Origin: a virus
DNA length: 64,000 bases
IMG/VR virus record: IMGVR_UViG_3300048672_000475
Location: 1-64,000 of that record
Strand: one strand, 5' to 3'
The position numbers and the translations under genes are program-made. The notes below the pieces were generated by a model, which worked only from the letters and a program-made list of their open reading frames with translations, was not told the DNA's origin and searched no databases. Position 1 is the first letter of the stretch. Every line of letters begins with the position of its first letter. This document shows positions 1 through 8,916 of the stretch, in pieces.

Positions 1-1
1 G

Positions 2-3000
2 AAATTTCCTTTAAAGGCGGTAGCTGCCCTATCTCGGCAGGAAGTAGCGGAAGAAAAATCCAGCCTCGATACCTTTCAAAACCAAGCGGAAGCCGAAAAT
101 CATTTAACCCAAGAGTTCGGCCCCGGCATCAAGAACCTAGTAGGCAAAAAAGTACTTAGGTTCACGCTAGGCTTTGGAAGCTGGCCAGAAGAGGTTAAGC
201 AGCAGTTACGAGGCGACGAAGAAGCGGTTTACTATAAAGGGGTAATCTACGTAAACCTACTGACAACTTCTAAAGCGCGATTAGTTCCGGTGCTGATACA
301 CGAATTGGGCGAACACTTTAATCTTGAAGTGATGCTCGGGGCTAAGGAATACGCAGCCCTACAAAATCAAATTACTAACCGAGCTAAAATTAAAGGTTCT
401 GAAGCCGAAAGAGTCTGGAACGAAGTAAAACGGCTATATGCTAAGCCAGAAAACGAGGCTGAAGTTATTCCCGGCGCGCAGTATCTTGAAGTCGGTAGCC
501 GGCAGTTCATTTCTGAAGTCATCGCCAAGCTGGGCGAAATCAATCCTAGAGCACCATGGTATCGCCGTATTCTGGCCAAGATCAAAGCGTTCTTGGTAGA
601 GCGTGGCTTAGGTCGCGGCTTTATCACTGGCACGTTTACCGAAAACGATATGCACGAATTGCTATTGGCAAGCTTGCGAAGCGCGTCAGGCAGATTTGCG
701 GCTAACGAACCACGATTGTACGGCGGCGAAGTGATGGCAAGTGTGCGAGACGCGGGTATCGGCAAAACTATCAATGTTGATGGGGTAGAACGACCCACTA
801 CGAACAGCGACGGACAACTCATTCATCAGACCGAAGACGGTATCCGGAATTTCTGGAAATGGTTTGGTGATTCTAAAGTCGTTGACGAGCAGGGTAGGCC
901 GAAGGTGGTTTATCACGGTACGGATGCTAGCTTCAATATTTTTGATCCAGACGCAGTTAGAGCCGAAGGTAGGCGAACCTCTCTTGATTCCGGAATATCT
1001 TTATCCTTCGACAAAGACTTCGCCAGCAAATACGCGTCACGCGGCGATAGCGGCAATGTTATGCCCGTATATGTGAACGCGGATTACGTCTGGGTTAATG
1101 ACGAAAAGGGTATAGAAGACGCCGAGATAGCGTTCGAGGACCGATATAAAAAACCTATGCCCCGCGAATGGAAAGCCGAGATGGAAAAAGGTGGGTGGTT
1201 CGCCCTTGAAGGTATCCTTAAGGAGCTTAGGGATTACGGCGGATATACAGGAGTGCAAGTATATGAGCGAGGCATAAAAAATCTTATCGTATTTGAGCCG
1301 GAACAAATCAAATCCGCTATCGGCAATACTGGTGCGTTTTCTCCAGAGAACGCGGACATCAGATTTTCCCGTGCCCCTGAAGCGCGATCCATGATGTGGA
1401 ATCGCTGGTTTGGCAAGAGCAAAATGGTACGCAACGGCGAACCAATAAAGTTTTATCACGGGTCGCAAAATGAGTTTACGGTATTCGACCGAAACCGGTT
1501 AGCTACGGGCACTGTGCATCCTACAGCGGGATTAGGCCATTTCTTTACCGAAGATAAAGGGGAAGCCCTGAGCTACGGCGGTAACGTAAAAGAAGTCTTT
1601 CTTTCCGTACAGAAACCATATATTACGAATTCATGGCAGCTTGACGATACGTTTAAAGACGCAGCCGGCGCGGCTAAGTTCAGCGAAAAGCTACGCGCAC
1701 AAGGCTACGACGGTATTTACATAAAAGACGCAAAATACGCTGTTATCTTCGACTCGAATCAGGCCAAATTGACGGACAACCAATCGCCTAGTTTTGGGGA
1801 AGACGTTAGATTTTCTAGGCCCGTGGAGGCATCGGATAGTGATCAGGGGGCAGAAGCCTTTGAGAAAGCTCGGTACTCGGAAGAGCGGGCATGGGCCGAG
1901 CAGGTTCACCAAAAATTACTGAAGGCTAAGGATACGGTACAGAAAACGGCGTTAGCTTTCTTGGGGTCTGATCATCTTATCGAGATAACGGCGCAGTCTA
2001 TCCCAGGCATAAAAGCTTTCGGCACCTTGACGCGTGATAGGGAAGCTAAAATATCAGATTACCGTCGTGAAGCCGACCGCCTAATCGCTATCGCGGATAA
2101 ATTTAAGCGCCCCGTTTTGCAGAAGTTCAACCGCATGGTAAATGATTCTACGGATTCCGATGTGAATATCGCTAAGGCGTGGAGCGGGATAGAGGCGGTT
2201 GCTGGTAGCGTAAAAGGGCTGTTTCATGTCTACACGCAAGACAAGCTATCACAAACTTCCAGAAAGGCGCTCAACGAGTATCTGAAGTCCAGAAATCTAC
2301 CCGAGATGGACCGTACGAAGGCCCTAATAAAAGGCGGCGAAGCGGAGGCGCAAGCATTCTACCAAAAACTCATGGAGGTGGTAGATAGGCAAAATGCCAA
2401 CGCGTCGAATTCAAAACTAACCGCAGAGAATAAGGCCCGAAAAGAGTTTCATGCGGCGCAGCGCCCCGATATGCTAGCCATGCCTAAAGAAGCCCAGCAA
2501 CTCTATCAAAAGATGCACGACTTGTTCGAGAAGGTTTCGAGAGAAAAATTGGACGAAATTATTCGCCGAATTGACGATGGCATCAAGAACCGTAAGATCC
2601 GTCAGCAGATGGTCAACCATATGCGGGAGACCTACGAAAATAATTCGCTAGCGTGGTACTACGCCCCGCTTACCCGTTTTGGGCAGTTCTGGTATTACGG
2701 CACGATTAAAGATTTGGCTACCGGCAAATTGGTGGAGTACCGGGAACATTTTGAAACGGAGAAAGCCCGTGATAAACGTACAGCCATGTTGGAGGCAAAA
2801 GGCGGTACCGTACTAGCCAAAGGTAGGATGCTGGAAAATTTGCGCGCGCTAACGACGATAGGTGCCGCCGACTCATACACCGCCAGCATCCAGGAGATTA
2901 TCGCGAACCAGATGGCCGATACTCCGGAAAGAACAGCATTGATGGACGCGGTATACCAGTTTCATTTAAGCATGCTTCCCGACGTGTCTATGCGCCATGC

Positions 3001-5275
3001 GCAGCAGCATCGTACGGGTACGAAAGGCGCAGAAACCGATGTGATGCGCTCTTTCGCTAGCCGTATGCACCACTCGGCTTCGCAGATCGCTAATATGATC
3101 TATGGAGAACAGCTAAACACTGTTCTTGAAGACCATAAAGAAATGAAGCACCTTTGGGAAAACCCTGCTTACCTAGCTGCGGAAGAAGACAAACTTAGGG
3201 CTATCGAGTTCCTAAAATCGGATTGGTCTACGTTAGCTGCGCCAGGAAAAATAAAAGAACTGCTAAAGGAAAAAGACGCTGACAAGGCGATGCTTACCCA
3301 AGCGGCTAAAGTAATTGACCTAATAGGTGGTGCCGAACACGAAGCCTTCGATACCGCCGGCAAATCAAAAGGCATGGTCGGCCTCGACAGTTCGGCGGCA
3401 GACGAAGAATTAGACGCGCTAACTGAAAAGATAAAATACATTGTCGAAGGGGCAAAACGTGTTCGGGAAGAAGACAAGAATCTTGCGGGTAACGTCATTG
3501 ACGAATTGACGTTGACTTTTGACGCAATGATGAACACCGCGTCTTCTCCGTTAGACCAACTGGCGATGCAAATTTCCAACCTAAACTTTTTTGGTATGCT
3601 TGGCTTCGGCGTGTCGTCCACCGTGATGAACGCTATCCAGGTACCGAACGTGGTCGCCCCAATGTTATACGGCAAGTTCGGAGCTACGAAAACCATATCG
3701 GCCCTTTCTACCGCGTATAAGGACTTCATGGCGGCTAGCGTTGGCGGCATGACTGATGAAGACGGCAACTATTCTATTACCGAACTCCTAGATAGTAAGC
3801 TAGCTAAAATACGTGACGAGCAGGGCATTCCCGGTATGCGGACCCCCGAGTATATCGCGCTGAATAAGCGTAAAGAAGCATTGGAGCGTCGTAAGCAGGA
3901 CGGTACGATTTCCAGAACTCAGCAATTTGACCTTATAGGTGTTGCTGAAGGCGGCATGGAAAAAGCAGGCGCGCTGCACAAACTCGCCAAACAGGGTGGG
4001 TGGATGTTTCACCACATGGAACGCCTGAATCGGGAAGTCACATTGGACGCGGCTTTTTCTCTCCGCTACGAGCAGATTTTGAAGAATGAAAAGCAATATC
4101 ATTACGACGAGGCAGGCAGAGCTACGAGGCCTTTTTCAGAAGCGGAAATGGAAAATTACGCTTTCGAGGAAGCCATATCCTACGCCGAATGGGTCAATAA
4201 TCGCGGGAACATGAACTACTCTGCCGATGTTGCGGCTCGTATTTTTAGGGGCCCTATAGCGCGTATCACTTTGCAGTTTAAAAAGTACATGCAAGGCATG
4301 CTCTACAACTACATTAAGACGTTCATGGATGCCAAACGTAGTATTACGCGGGATTTGTTCCCTGAGGGTGAGAAGGGCGATGCTGAATTTGCGAAAGCCG
4401 AGCAGCTTAAAAAAGAAGCTTTACGGTCCTTCCTGGCGCTAACGTTTATCCAAACCTCCATGGCAGGAGCCTTGAGTTTGCCGTTCATGGGTACGTTGAT
4501 GGCTGTCTATGGTATGACAGGTGATGATGATGAGAAAAAAGACTTACGGGAAGACCTGCTGAAAGGTTTAACGCCAATTGTCGGTGCTAAGCAAGCCCTA
4601 GCGTTGACGAATGGATTCTTCGATGCGTACTCTCCGATTCCGCTTAGTGGGCGGTTAGACTTATCTAACATACTGGTCAGAAGCCCTATGATCGATTCGG
4701 ACTCGATGAATCCTAGCTTGGATTATTTGGTTCAAATATTAGGCCCGACGGGTGGCAGCATCAGCAATGTAGCTACCGCTGGAAAATTGATCCTAGACGG
4801 CGAGATAGAGCGAGGTTTCGAGAAGCTGATGCCAAAAGCGCTAGGTGATGTATTTAAAGGTGGTAGGTATTTCGCGGAAGGCGCTACTAACTTAAAAGGA
4901 TACCAGCAAAAAGAGATGTCGGCTTTTGAGGCAGCTATCGCGGCCATCGGTTTCGGCAATTCCGAATTGAATAAGCAGCGTATCGAAACTCAAATGGCAA
5001 AGGGTGCCGAGCAGGCCATATCCTCTACCAGACGAAGCATCACGTTCGACCTAGGATGGCAGTTAGCGCATGGGGTAGATTTAGATGCTGACCGTATAGA
5101 TGAGTGGAACGAGAAACATCCTGAGTGGCCTATTACGATGGAAAATATTATCCGATCTAGTAAAGGAATCCTTGGTACCGAGAAAAAACGGGATACGTAT
5201 GGGTACACGATAAACCGCAAGTTGGAGTACTTGGCCGAGGAAGCCAACATATTCGAGGATGTCGACGACGATTAG
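2..5275 (+). CDS. Giant virion polyvalent protein, 5' end outside window
   Basis: The frame is open from base 2 to the TAG at 5273-5275, about 1757 visible residues, so the true start lies upstream; the GTG at 290 is internal. Visible domains in order: a metalloprotease-like HELGEH motif (nt 299-316); a first ADP-ribosyltransferase-like (ART-PolyVal type) domain from KVVYHGTDASF (about nt 900-1380) closing with DIRFSR; a second, diverged ART-like domain from IKFYHGSQNEF (about nt 1440-1830) closing with DVRFSR; long helical stretches; a PLTRFG motif (about nt 2665) of the PLxRFG family; and two hydrophobic segments (about nt 3590-3700 and 4430-4530). Phage polyvalent proteins of this kind are usually packaged in the virion and ejected into the host, where the ART domains may modify host proteins. 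That role is inferred from the family. Confidence 0.85.
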   Translation, partial: KFPLKAVAALSRQEVAEEKSSLDTFQNQAEAENHLTQEFGPGIKNLVGKKVLRFTLGFGSWPEEVKQQLRGDEEAVYYKGVIYVNLLTTSKARLVPVLIHELGEHFNLEVMLGAKEYAALQNQITNRAKIKGSEAERVWNEVKRLYAKPENEAEVIPGAQYLEVGSRQFISEVIAKLGEINPRAPWYRRILAKIKAFLVERGLGRGFITGTFTENDMHELLLASLRSASGRFAANEPRLYGGEVMASVRDAGIGKTINVDGVERPTTNSDGQLIHQTEDGIRNFWKWFGDSKVVDEQGRPKVVYHGTDASFNIFDPDAVRAEGRRTSLDSGISLSFDKDFASKYASRGDSGNVMPVYVNADYVWVNDEKGIEDAEIAFEDRYKKPMPREWKAEMEKGGWFALEGILKELRDYGGYTGVQVYERGIKNLIVFEPEQIKSAIGNTGAFSPENADIRFSRAPEARSMMWNRWFGKSKMVRNGEPIKFYHGSQNEFTVFDRNRLATGTVHPTAGLGHFFTEDKGEALSYGGNVKEVFLSVQKPYITNSWQLDDTFKDAAGAAKFSEKLRAQGYDGIYIKDAKYAVIFDSNQAKLTDNQSPSFGEDVRFSRPVEASDSDQGAEAFEKARYSEERAWAEQVHQKLLKAKDTVQKTALAFLGSDHLIEITAQSIPGIKAFGTLTRDREAKISDYRREADRLIAIADKFKRPVLQKFNRMVNDSTDSDVNIAKAWSGIEAVAGSVKGLFHVYTQDKLSQTSRKALNEYLKSRNLPEMDRTKALIKGGEAEAQAFYQKLMEVVDRQNANASNSKLTAENKARKEFHAAQRPDMLAMPKEAQQLYQKMHDLFEKVSREKLDEIIRRIDDGIKNRKIRQQMVNHMRETYENNSLAWYYAPLTRFGQFWYYGTIKDLATGKLVEYREHFETEKARDKRTAMLEAKGGTVLAKGRMLENLRALTTIGAADSYTASIQEIIANQMADTPERTALMDAVYQFHLSMLPDVSMRHAQQHRTGTKGAETDVMRSFASRMHHSASQIANMIYGEQLNTVLEDHKEMKHLWENPAYLAAEEDKLRAIEFLKSDWSTLAAPGKIKELLKEKDADKAMLTQAAKVIDLIGGAEHEAFDTAGKSKGMVGLDSSAADEELDALTEKIKYIVEGAKRVREEDKNLAGNVIDELTLTFDAMMNTASSPLDQLAMQISNLNFFGMLGFGVSSTVMNAIQVPNVVAPMLYGKFGATKTISALSTAYKDFMAASVGGMTDEDGNYSITELLDSKLAKIRDEQGIPGMRTPEYIALNKRKEALERRKQDGTISRTQQFDLIGVAEGGMEKAGALHKLAKQGGWMFHHMERLNREVTLDAAFSLRYEQILKNEKQYHYDEAGRATRPFSEAEMENYAFEEAISYAEWVNNRGNMNYSADVAARIFRGPIARITLQFKKYMQGMLYNYIKTFMDAKRSITRDLFPEGEKGDAEFAKAEQLKKEALRSFLALTFIQTSMAGALSLPFMGTLMAVYGMTGDDDEKKDLREDLLKGLTPIVGAKQALALTNGFFDAYSPIPLSGRLDLSNILVRSPMIDSDSMNPSLDYLVQILGPTGGSISNVATAGKLILDGEIERGFEKLMPKALGDVFKGGRYFAEGATNLKGYQQKEMSAFEAAIAAIGFGNSELNKQRIETQMAKGAEQAISSTRRSITFDLGWQLAHGVDLDADRIDEWNEKHPEWPITMENIIRSSKGILGTEKKRDTYGYTINRKLEYLAEEANIFEDVDDD

Positions 5276-5289
5276 AAACTCCGGAACAA

Positions 5290-5316
5290 AAAGAAGCCGC
5301 TCGAAAGCGGCTTTAG
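5290..5316. terminator. Bidirectional terminator between convergent operons
   Basis: Perfect 8-bp stem AAGCCGCT / AGCGGCTT (5294-5301, 5306-5313) with a CGAA loop. Read on the minus strand it is followed by CTTTTTGTT, a good U tract; on the plus strand the tract is weak. A second inverted repeat, AACTTACC / GGTAAGTT (5321-5328, 5340-5347), follows. It separates the giant late gene from the leftward operon. Confidence 0.75.
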
Positions 5317-5359
5317 AGGTAACTTACCGGAGCGCATTGGGTAAGTTAGGAGAAAACTT

Positions 5360-5548
5360 TTACATCTTTTTAGCCAATACCGCTACCCAGCGTTCTGGAA
5401 GCGGCAAGAGCATAATAACATTACTTTTCCAGTAGGCTTTATGTGCGCCATTAAAAGCCAAAACCGAGCAAATATCGTCGCACGAATAGGCTATAATACC
5501 AAGTTTTCTTGCTGACTTTATATAACAAAGGCCGAGATTACGTTTCAT
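5360..5548 (-). CDS. Small hypothetical protein, last gene of leftward arm
   Basis: 62 residues, no recognised domain; contains three Cys and a basic C-terminus (LAKKM). Its ATG overlaps the TGA of the upstream gene as ATGA (5545-5548), which supports translation by coupling. Confidence 0.5.
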   Translation of the reverse strand: MKRNLGLCYIKSARKLGIIAYSCDDICSVLAFNGAHKAYWKSNVIMLLPLPERWVAVLAKKM

Positions 5549-5850
5549 GGATATTCTGAGTCTTTGCTGTCTAGGTGCTCGTCTAACTCTTGCGCAAGCT
5601 CCGCTAACTCTATCTTAGCATCATCGAGGATTTCTTGGCGCCTAGCTGCTTCGGCTTCACAACTTGCTAATTCGTTTTCAGCCTCGGCTAGCTCATCTTC
5701 CGCCTCGACTAGCTCATCTTCCGCAATGTCCACTCTCCGCTCGGCAGCGCTAATGGCGCTTAGCAACCGCTGATGCGCCATCTCCCACTCCGTATCTGCG
5801 TCAAAAGCGTCATCTAGTTCATCTTGCGATTCAAATTCTTCGATACTCAT
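5545..5850 (-). CDS. Acidic coiled-coil protein
   Basis: 101 residues, strongly acidic and almost entirely heptad-like from residue 30 to 95 (ERRVDIAEDELVEAEDELAEAENE). A clear ribosome site AAGGAGAAAAAG precedes the ATG. Function unknown; a scaffold or chaperone-like role would be a guess. Confidence 0.7.
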   Translation of the reverse strand: MSIEEFESQDELDDAFDADTEWEMAHQRLLSAISAAERRVDIAEDELVEAEDELAEAENELASCEAEAARRQEILDDAKIELAELAQELDEHLDSKDSEYP

Positions 5851-5862
5851 TTCTTTTTCTCC

Positions 5863-6072
5863 TTATCTGTTCTGTCTTAGATCAGCGAGTTTGCGCGTCA
5901 AGTCCATGCTCGATCTTCGCAAAGCGCCCGAAGTTTTTCCAGACACGAACAGGTAATCCATGTCTAGTCCAGAATTAGCGAGCATGGCTGCGTGGGCCGC
6001 TCTAGTAGATTCTACTATTTTAAGGAATTTTTTAGCTTCCTGCTCAACATCTAGTAAAGTTTGGTACATCAT
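5863..6072 (-). CDS. Hypothetical protein, 69 aa
   Basis: The ATG at 6072 (MMYQTLLDVEQEAKKF) is chosen over an upstream in-frame ATG at 6102 because AACTGGAGAA, the recurrent ribosome site of this phage, sits just before it. Mostly helical and charged. No family recognised. Confidence 0.6.
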   Translation of the reverse strand: MMYQTLLDVEQEAKKFLKIVESTRAAHAAMLANSGLDMDYLFVSGKTSGALRRSSMDLTRKLADLRQNR

Positions 6073-6168
6073 TTTCGATTCTCCAGTTAGTAAGTCCGCC
6101 AATAGTTATTTGCTTCCTCTGCGGAAAGCGTTCCGCTTCGTTCTGCGAGTCTATCAGGGTTTGGTAAT

Positions 6169-6534
6169 TCATTTCGACCACCACATTGAGGTTACGGCCC
6201 GTACGCCACTTTGGATGATAGCCCTACACCAGAAGTCCGGATAGTCCCCGCCAAAAGCCGCTTTTACCGAATTTGCTTTATCGTTCCAGTCGCTCTCATA
6301 TCGGGAGGAACTCATCAATTTTACTACTTCATCTTCGGTCATTTCTTTTTTGCCTACCTGTGCGAGTAAATCGCGTATCACGTTTTCTAACTCAGCAATT
6401 TTATCCGGATAATAGCCTTGAAGATCATGCAGATCAACCCTACAAGCGTCGAACTGACTTTTTACGTACTTCAATTCGCCCTCTAGTGACGCTACCTGCC
6501 TCCTGAGCCGCCTTACTGTTTTTGGTCTAGCCAT
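6169..6534 (-). CDS. Helical paralogue A of a tandem trio
   Basis: 121 residues. The N-terminus MARPKTVRRLRRQVASLE is basic, then a coiled coil with YYPDKIAELENVIRDLLAQ, then a C-terminal AFGGDYPDFW block. It shares its N-terminal half with the next gene and its C-terminal half with the one after, so the three arose by duplication. Preceded by AACTGGAGAA. Function unknown. Confidence 0.65.
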   Translation of the reverse strand: MARPKTVRRLRRQVASLEGELKYVKSQFDACRVDLHDLQGYYPDKIAELENVIRDLLAQVGKKEMTEDEVVKLMSSSRYESDWNDKANSVKAAFGGDYPDFWCRAIIQSGVRAVTSMWWSK

Positions 6535-6810
6535 TTATTTTTCTCCAGTTTGGGTTTTACTGCCATACGGGTTCGCCACAGAGAGTTCAAGGTTTTCGCA
6601 GCGGACCCATCCACACTCTATGTCTTCGTGCGCTTGGGCAAGCAAACACCGTATCGCGTTTTCTAACTCCGCAATTTTATCTGGGTAGTATTCTTTTAGT
6701 TCGTGTAGTTCGGCTCTACAAGAGTTGAACTGTATTTTTACATACTCCAATTCGCTCTCTAGGAATGCCTCCCTATCCCTGAGCCGCCTTACTGTATTTG
6801 AACGAGCCAT
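6535..6810 (-). CDS. Helical paralogue B of a tandem trio
   Basis: 91 residues from ATG 6810 (MARSNTVRRLRDREAFLE), 4 nt after the TAG of the upstream gene, so probably translationally coupled. A longer in-frame start at 6912 overlaps the upstream gene and is unlikely. It matches paralogue A through YYPDKIAELENAIRCLLAQ but lacks the AFGG..PD.W C-terminus. Confidence 0.6.
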   Translation of the reverse strand: MARSNTVRRLRDREAFLESELEYVKIQFNSCRAELHELKEYYPDKIAELENAIRCLLAQAHEDIECGWVRCENLELSVANPYGSKTQTGEK

Positions 6811-6814
6811 TCTG

Positions 6815-7204
6815 CTATAGCCGGTCAACCAGTCTTTCAATAAATGACCGCTGGCTGTGTTTAAACGCCCGCTTCTCTGCGGCGTCCCAATAGTCTGGCA
6901 GGACCCCTCCAAAAGCGGATTTTACTTTCTCCACTACTTGCTGCCACTCGGCCTCAGTTTTAGCGAGCTGTAGCATCCCCACTACTTCGCTTTCGGATAG
7001 GTTTATCGGCTGCAGCGGGCCTGATTTTTCTGCTAGCTTAGCACTGAGTTCTCGTACTACCGCCTCTAACTCTACAATCCTATCGGACAACAAGGTGACT
7101 TCTTCATATTTATGTCCTAGCCTACTGCGACAGTCTTTAAGCGCCGCCCGAATGTATTCTCGATCTGCTAGCCACTCACGGTCTTCATCTGATAGTTCTA
7201 TCAT
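6815..7204 (-). CDS. Helical paralogue C of a tandem trio
   Basis: 129 residues with a coiled-coil N-terminal half and a C-terminal block AFGGVLPDYWDAAEKRAF that matches paralogue A. The start overlaps the stop of the rlpA-like gene as ATGA (7201-7204). Function unknown. Confidence 0.65.
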   Translation of the reverse strand: MIELSDEDREWLADREYIRAALKDCRSRLGHKYEEVTLLSDRIVELEAVVRELSAKLAEKSGPLQPINLSESEVVGMLQLAKTEAEWQQVVEKVKSAFGGVLPDYWDAAEKRAFKHSQRSFIERLVDRL

Positions 7205-7542
7205 CTATTTGTCTCCAATTTGGGTTTTACTACTTTCAAAAGTTCCAACTTACCGACCCCTGTAAGCCCTAGCCGCCTAGCCGCACCTCGGGCTAGGTCT
7301 AGCTCCCGCTTTCCTATGAACGGGCCTCTGTCGTTAACCCTGACCGTTATTTTACGGCCCTTATATTTCAGCCACAACTTCGTGCCAAAGGGCAGCGTTT
7401 TATGCGCGGCGGTTAAGCCATCAGGGTTAAACTTCTCCCCGTTGGCGGTTACTTTGCCGTGATCGTACCACGACGCTAATATTGATCGCGCTTCCGCGAT
7501 TTCTGAAATCGCAAGGAGCGACAATAATGTTAGTATTTTCAC
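7201..7542 (-). CDS. rlpA: RlpA-like double-psi beta-barrel protein
   Basis: 113 residues starting at GTG 7542. Residues 1-18 form a signal peptide (MKILTLLSLLAISEIAEA). The rest is a compact DPBB domain: SILASWYDHGKVTANGE, then TAAHKTLPFGTKLWLKYK and VRVNDRGPFIGKRELDLA, the hallmark blocks of RlpA. Bacterial RlpA is a periplasmic lytic transglycosylase acting on glycan strands without stem peptides at septa. This copy has only the barrel and no SPOR domain. It sits among early leftward genes, not in the lysis cassette, which is unusual. Role in this phage is inferred: local wall remodelling or interference with division. Confidence 0.85.
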   Translation of the reverse strand: MKILTLLSLLAISEIAEARSILASWYDHGKVTANGEKFNPDGLTAAHKTLPFGTKLWLKYKGRKITVRVNDRGPFIGKRELDLARGAARRLGLTGVGKLELLKVVKPKLETNR

Positions 7543-7653
7543 TGGTTAACCTACAGTTGAGGCCGCGTCATTGCTTGGAACGCGAACATTGAAAACAAAT
7601 GCGCCTATGAAGCCGGCGCAAAGCCGGTAGCTACTATACCACCTATTATCAGG

Positions 7654-8562
7654 TCATCCTACTGTTTGGCCCTCGTCTTCGGGCGATTTGTACTCAAACA
7701 AGTCCATCAGTTTTAAAATCGAATCGGACATCATAATCGTCTGCAAAGACGCATGGTGCTTGAACGCATCTACTTCGTCGTCAAACTCATCGGGCTCGTC
7801 TTCGCCGAAGAACGATACTCCACGAATTACAAAATCGTGCGATAGGCGGAAGAACATCGTACTGGTCGACAGCCCCAATTCAGCAACAGAAGAGCCTTGC
7901 GCTATCGCCTCCAGAATGCCCTCTTTTGCTTCGGCTAAATCTACACCTTTAATTGTAGTTACCCGGCCTTCTTCGGCTTTCAGCTTAACCGTGCTATCGA
8001 AATCGAACTGCATGATGCCGACCTCGGTTTCCAGGAACGTTTTCAATTTTGAAGTCAGACTTTGCTTGATCCCGTCTACGTGGATCGTATGGGTTTTGAT
8101 GCTGCCTACCGCGCGAATCAAAGCGCTAATAGTAATATCCGCCAACTTAGCGCTGGCTGTCGGCACGATCAGCAGGTTATCTTTTTTCCAGTAGAAACAA
8201 GTAACGGTATTCTCTTTAGCGAATGCCTTGGGTAGCAGGGTGAAGATAACGTCATTTTTGACCGCCTGACGTTCTTTTGCCGGCACCTTACGGTCTTCGG
8301 TGGCTTCAATTTCAGCTACGCGCTTATCGGTTTGGGATTTGATAACGGAAGTCGGCAGTATCTTCTGATCGTAGCGTAATTTGAAGGCAAATCCGCAACC
8401 AAAATCCAGAACATATCTATCGTTAAGAAGAGGTACAAAACCGTAATCATCACCTTGCAGCTCGGTAAGTTCGGTGAACTTGCTAGCCCCCAGGATGGGT
8501 TCCAGTTCGTTAACCGGTGGTAATTCAGCCGCATAGACGCGGCAGGCTTTAATCAACTTCAT
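7654..8562 (-). CDS. rdgC: RdgC-like recombination-associated protein
   Basis: 302 residues, the usual RdgC length. Hallmarks include KILPTSVIKSQTDKRVAEIEA, VIFTLLPKAFAKEN and an acidic FGEDEPDEFDDEVDAF region followed by a helical C-terminus. RdgC forms a ring-shaped dimer around DNA and limits RecA loading in bacteria; a phage copy could protect replicating DNA from RecA or modulate recombination. An AACTGGAGAA site precedes the ATG. The transcript would carry a 350-nt structured leader upstream. Confidence 0.85.
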   Translation of the reverse strand: MKLIKACRVYAAELPPVNELEPILGASKFTELTELQGDDYGFVPLLNDRYVLDFGCGFAFKLRYDQKILPTSVIKSQTDKRVAEIEATEDRKVPAKERQAVKNDVIFTLLPKAFAKENTVTCFYWKKDNLLIVPTASAKLADITISALIRAVGSIKTHTIHVDGIKQSLTSKLKTFLETEVGIMQFDFDSTVKLKAEEGRVTTIKGVDLAEAKEGILEAIAQGSSVAELGLSTSTMFFRLSHDFVIRGVSFFGEDEPDEFDDEVDAFKHHASLQTIMMSDSILKLMDLFEYKSPEDEGQTVG

Positions 8563-8916
8563 TTTGGTTCTCCAGTTTTTGTTAGGTTGATGGTCGCTGC
8601 GATGTTGCTACATCGTCTAGCGCCGTGCGCTATTTCGGCCATCAAGAAAGCCCTAATCAGCGTAGTGGGCTTTTGTCTCGATCTTTGGAGAGGGTTGCGA
8701 CCCTACTCCCCGCAGTCGTCATTAGGGCTTTCTTGATGGTTGCCGCATTTACTTTGAAACGCGGCCAAAGTCATTTTTTTAAATTTCCGACCTTGCTATT
8801 CTCGGTTAAAAGAAATAGTAGGTTTGTACCAAAGAGCTTACAGACCCGCCACCTGGGGCAGCGGGAACGCCGGATTGAACTGCATAAAGAACCCCATAGC
8901 CGGTAGAGCCGTGTTT
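8563..8916. other. Non-coding interval with a 101-nt inverted-repeat element
   Basis: No convincing gene on either strand. Besides the rdgC ribosome site it holds the 19-bp perfect inverted repeat at 8639-8739, listed separately, and an imperfect hairpin near 8790-8825 (ACCTTGCTATT / AAATAGTAGGT). Leftward transcription from the HU gene would cross all of it. Confidence 0.6.
8639..8739. repeat. 19-bp perfect inverted repeat enclosing a small hairpin
   Basis: The arms at 8639-8657 and 8721-8739 are exact reverse complements (one arm reads CCATCAAGAAAGCCCTAAT). The 63-nt interior holds a second hairpin, GGAG-AGGGT / ACCCT-A-CTCC with a TGCG loop. No U tract follows on either strand, so an ordinary intrinsic terminator is unlikely. 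It could be a structured RNA in the rdgC leader or a DNA-level signal. Confidence 0.7.

Noticed and set aside
8625-8906. 93-codon plus-strand ORF over the inverted repeat
   Set aside because: No ribosome site, unlikely composition, opposite to the surrounding operon and explained by the structured element.
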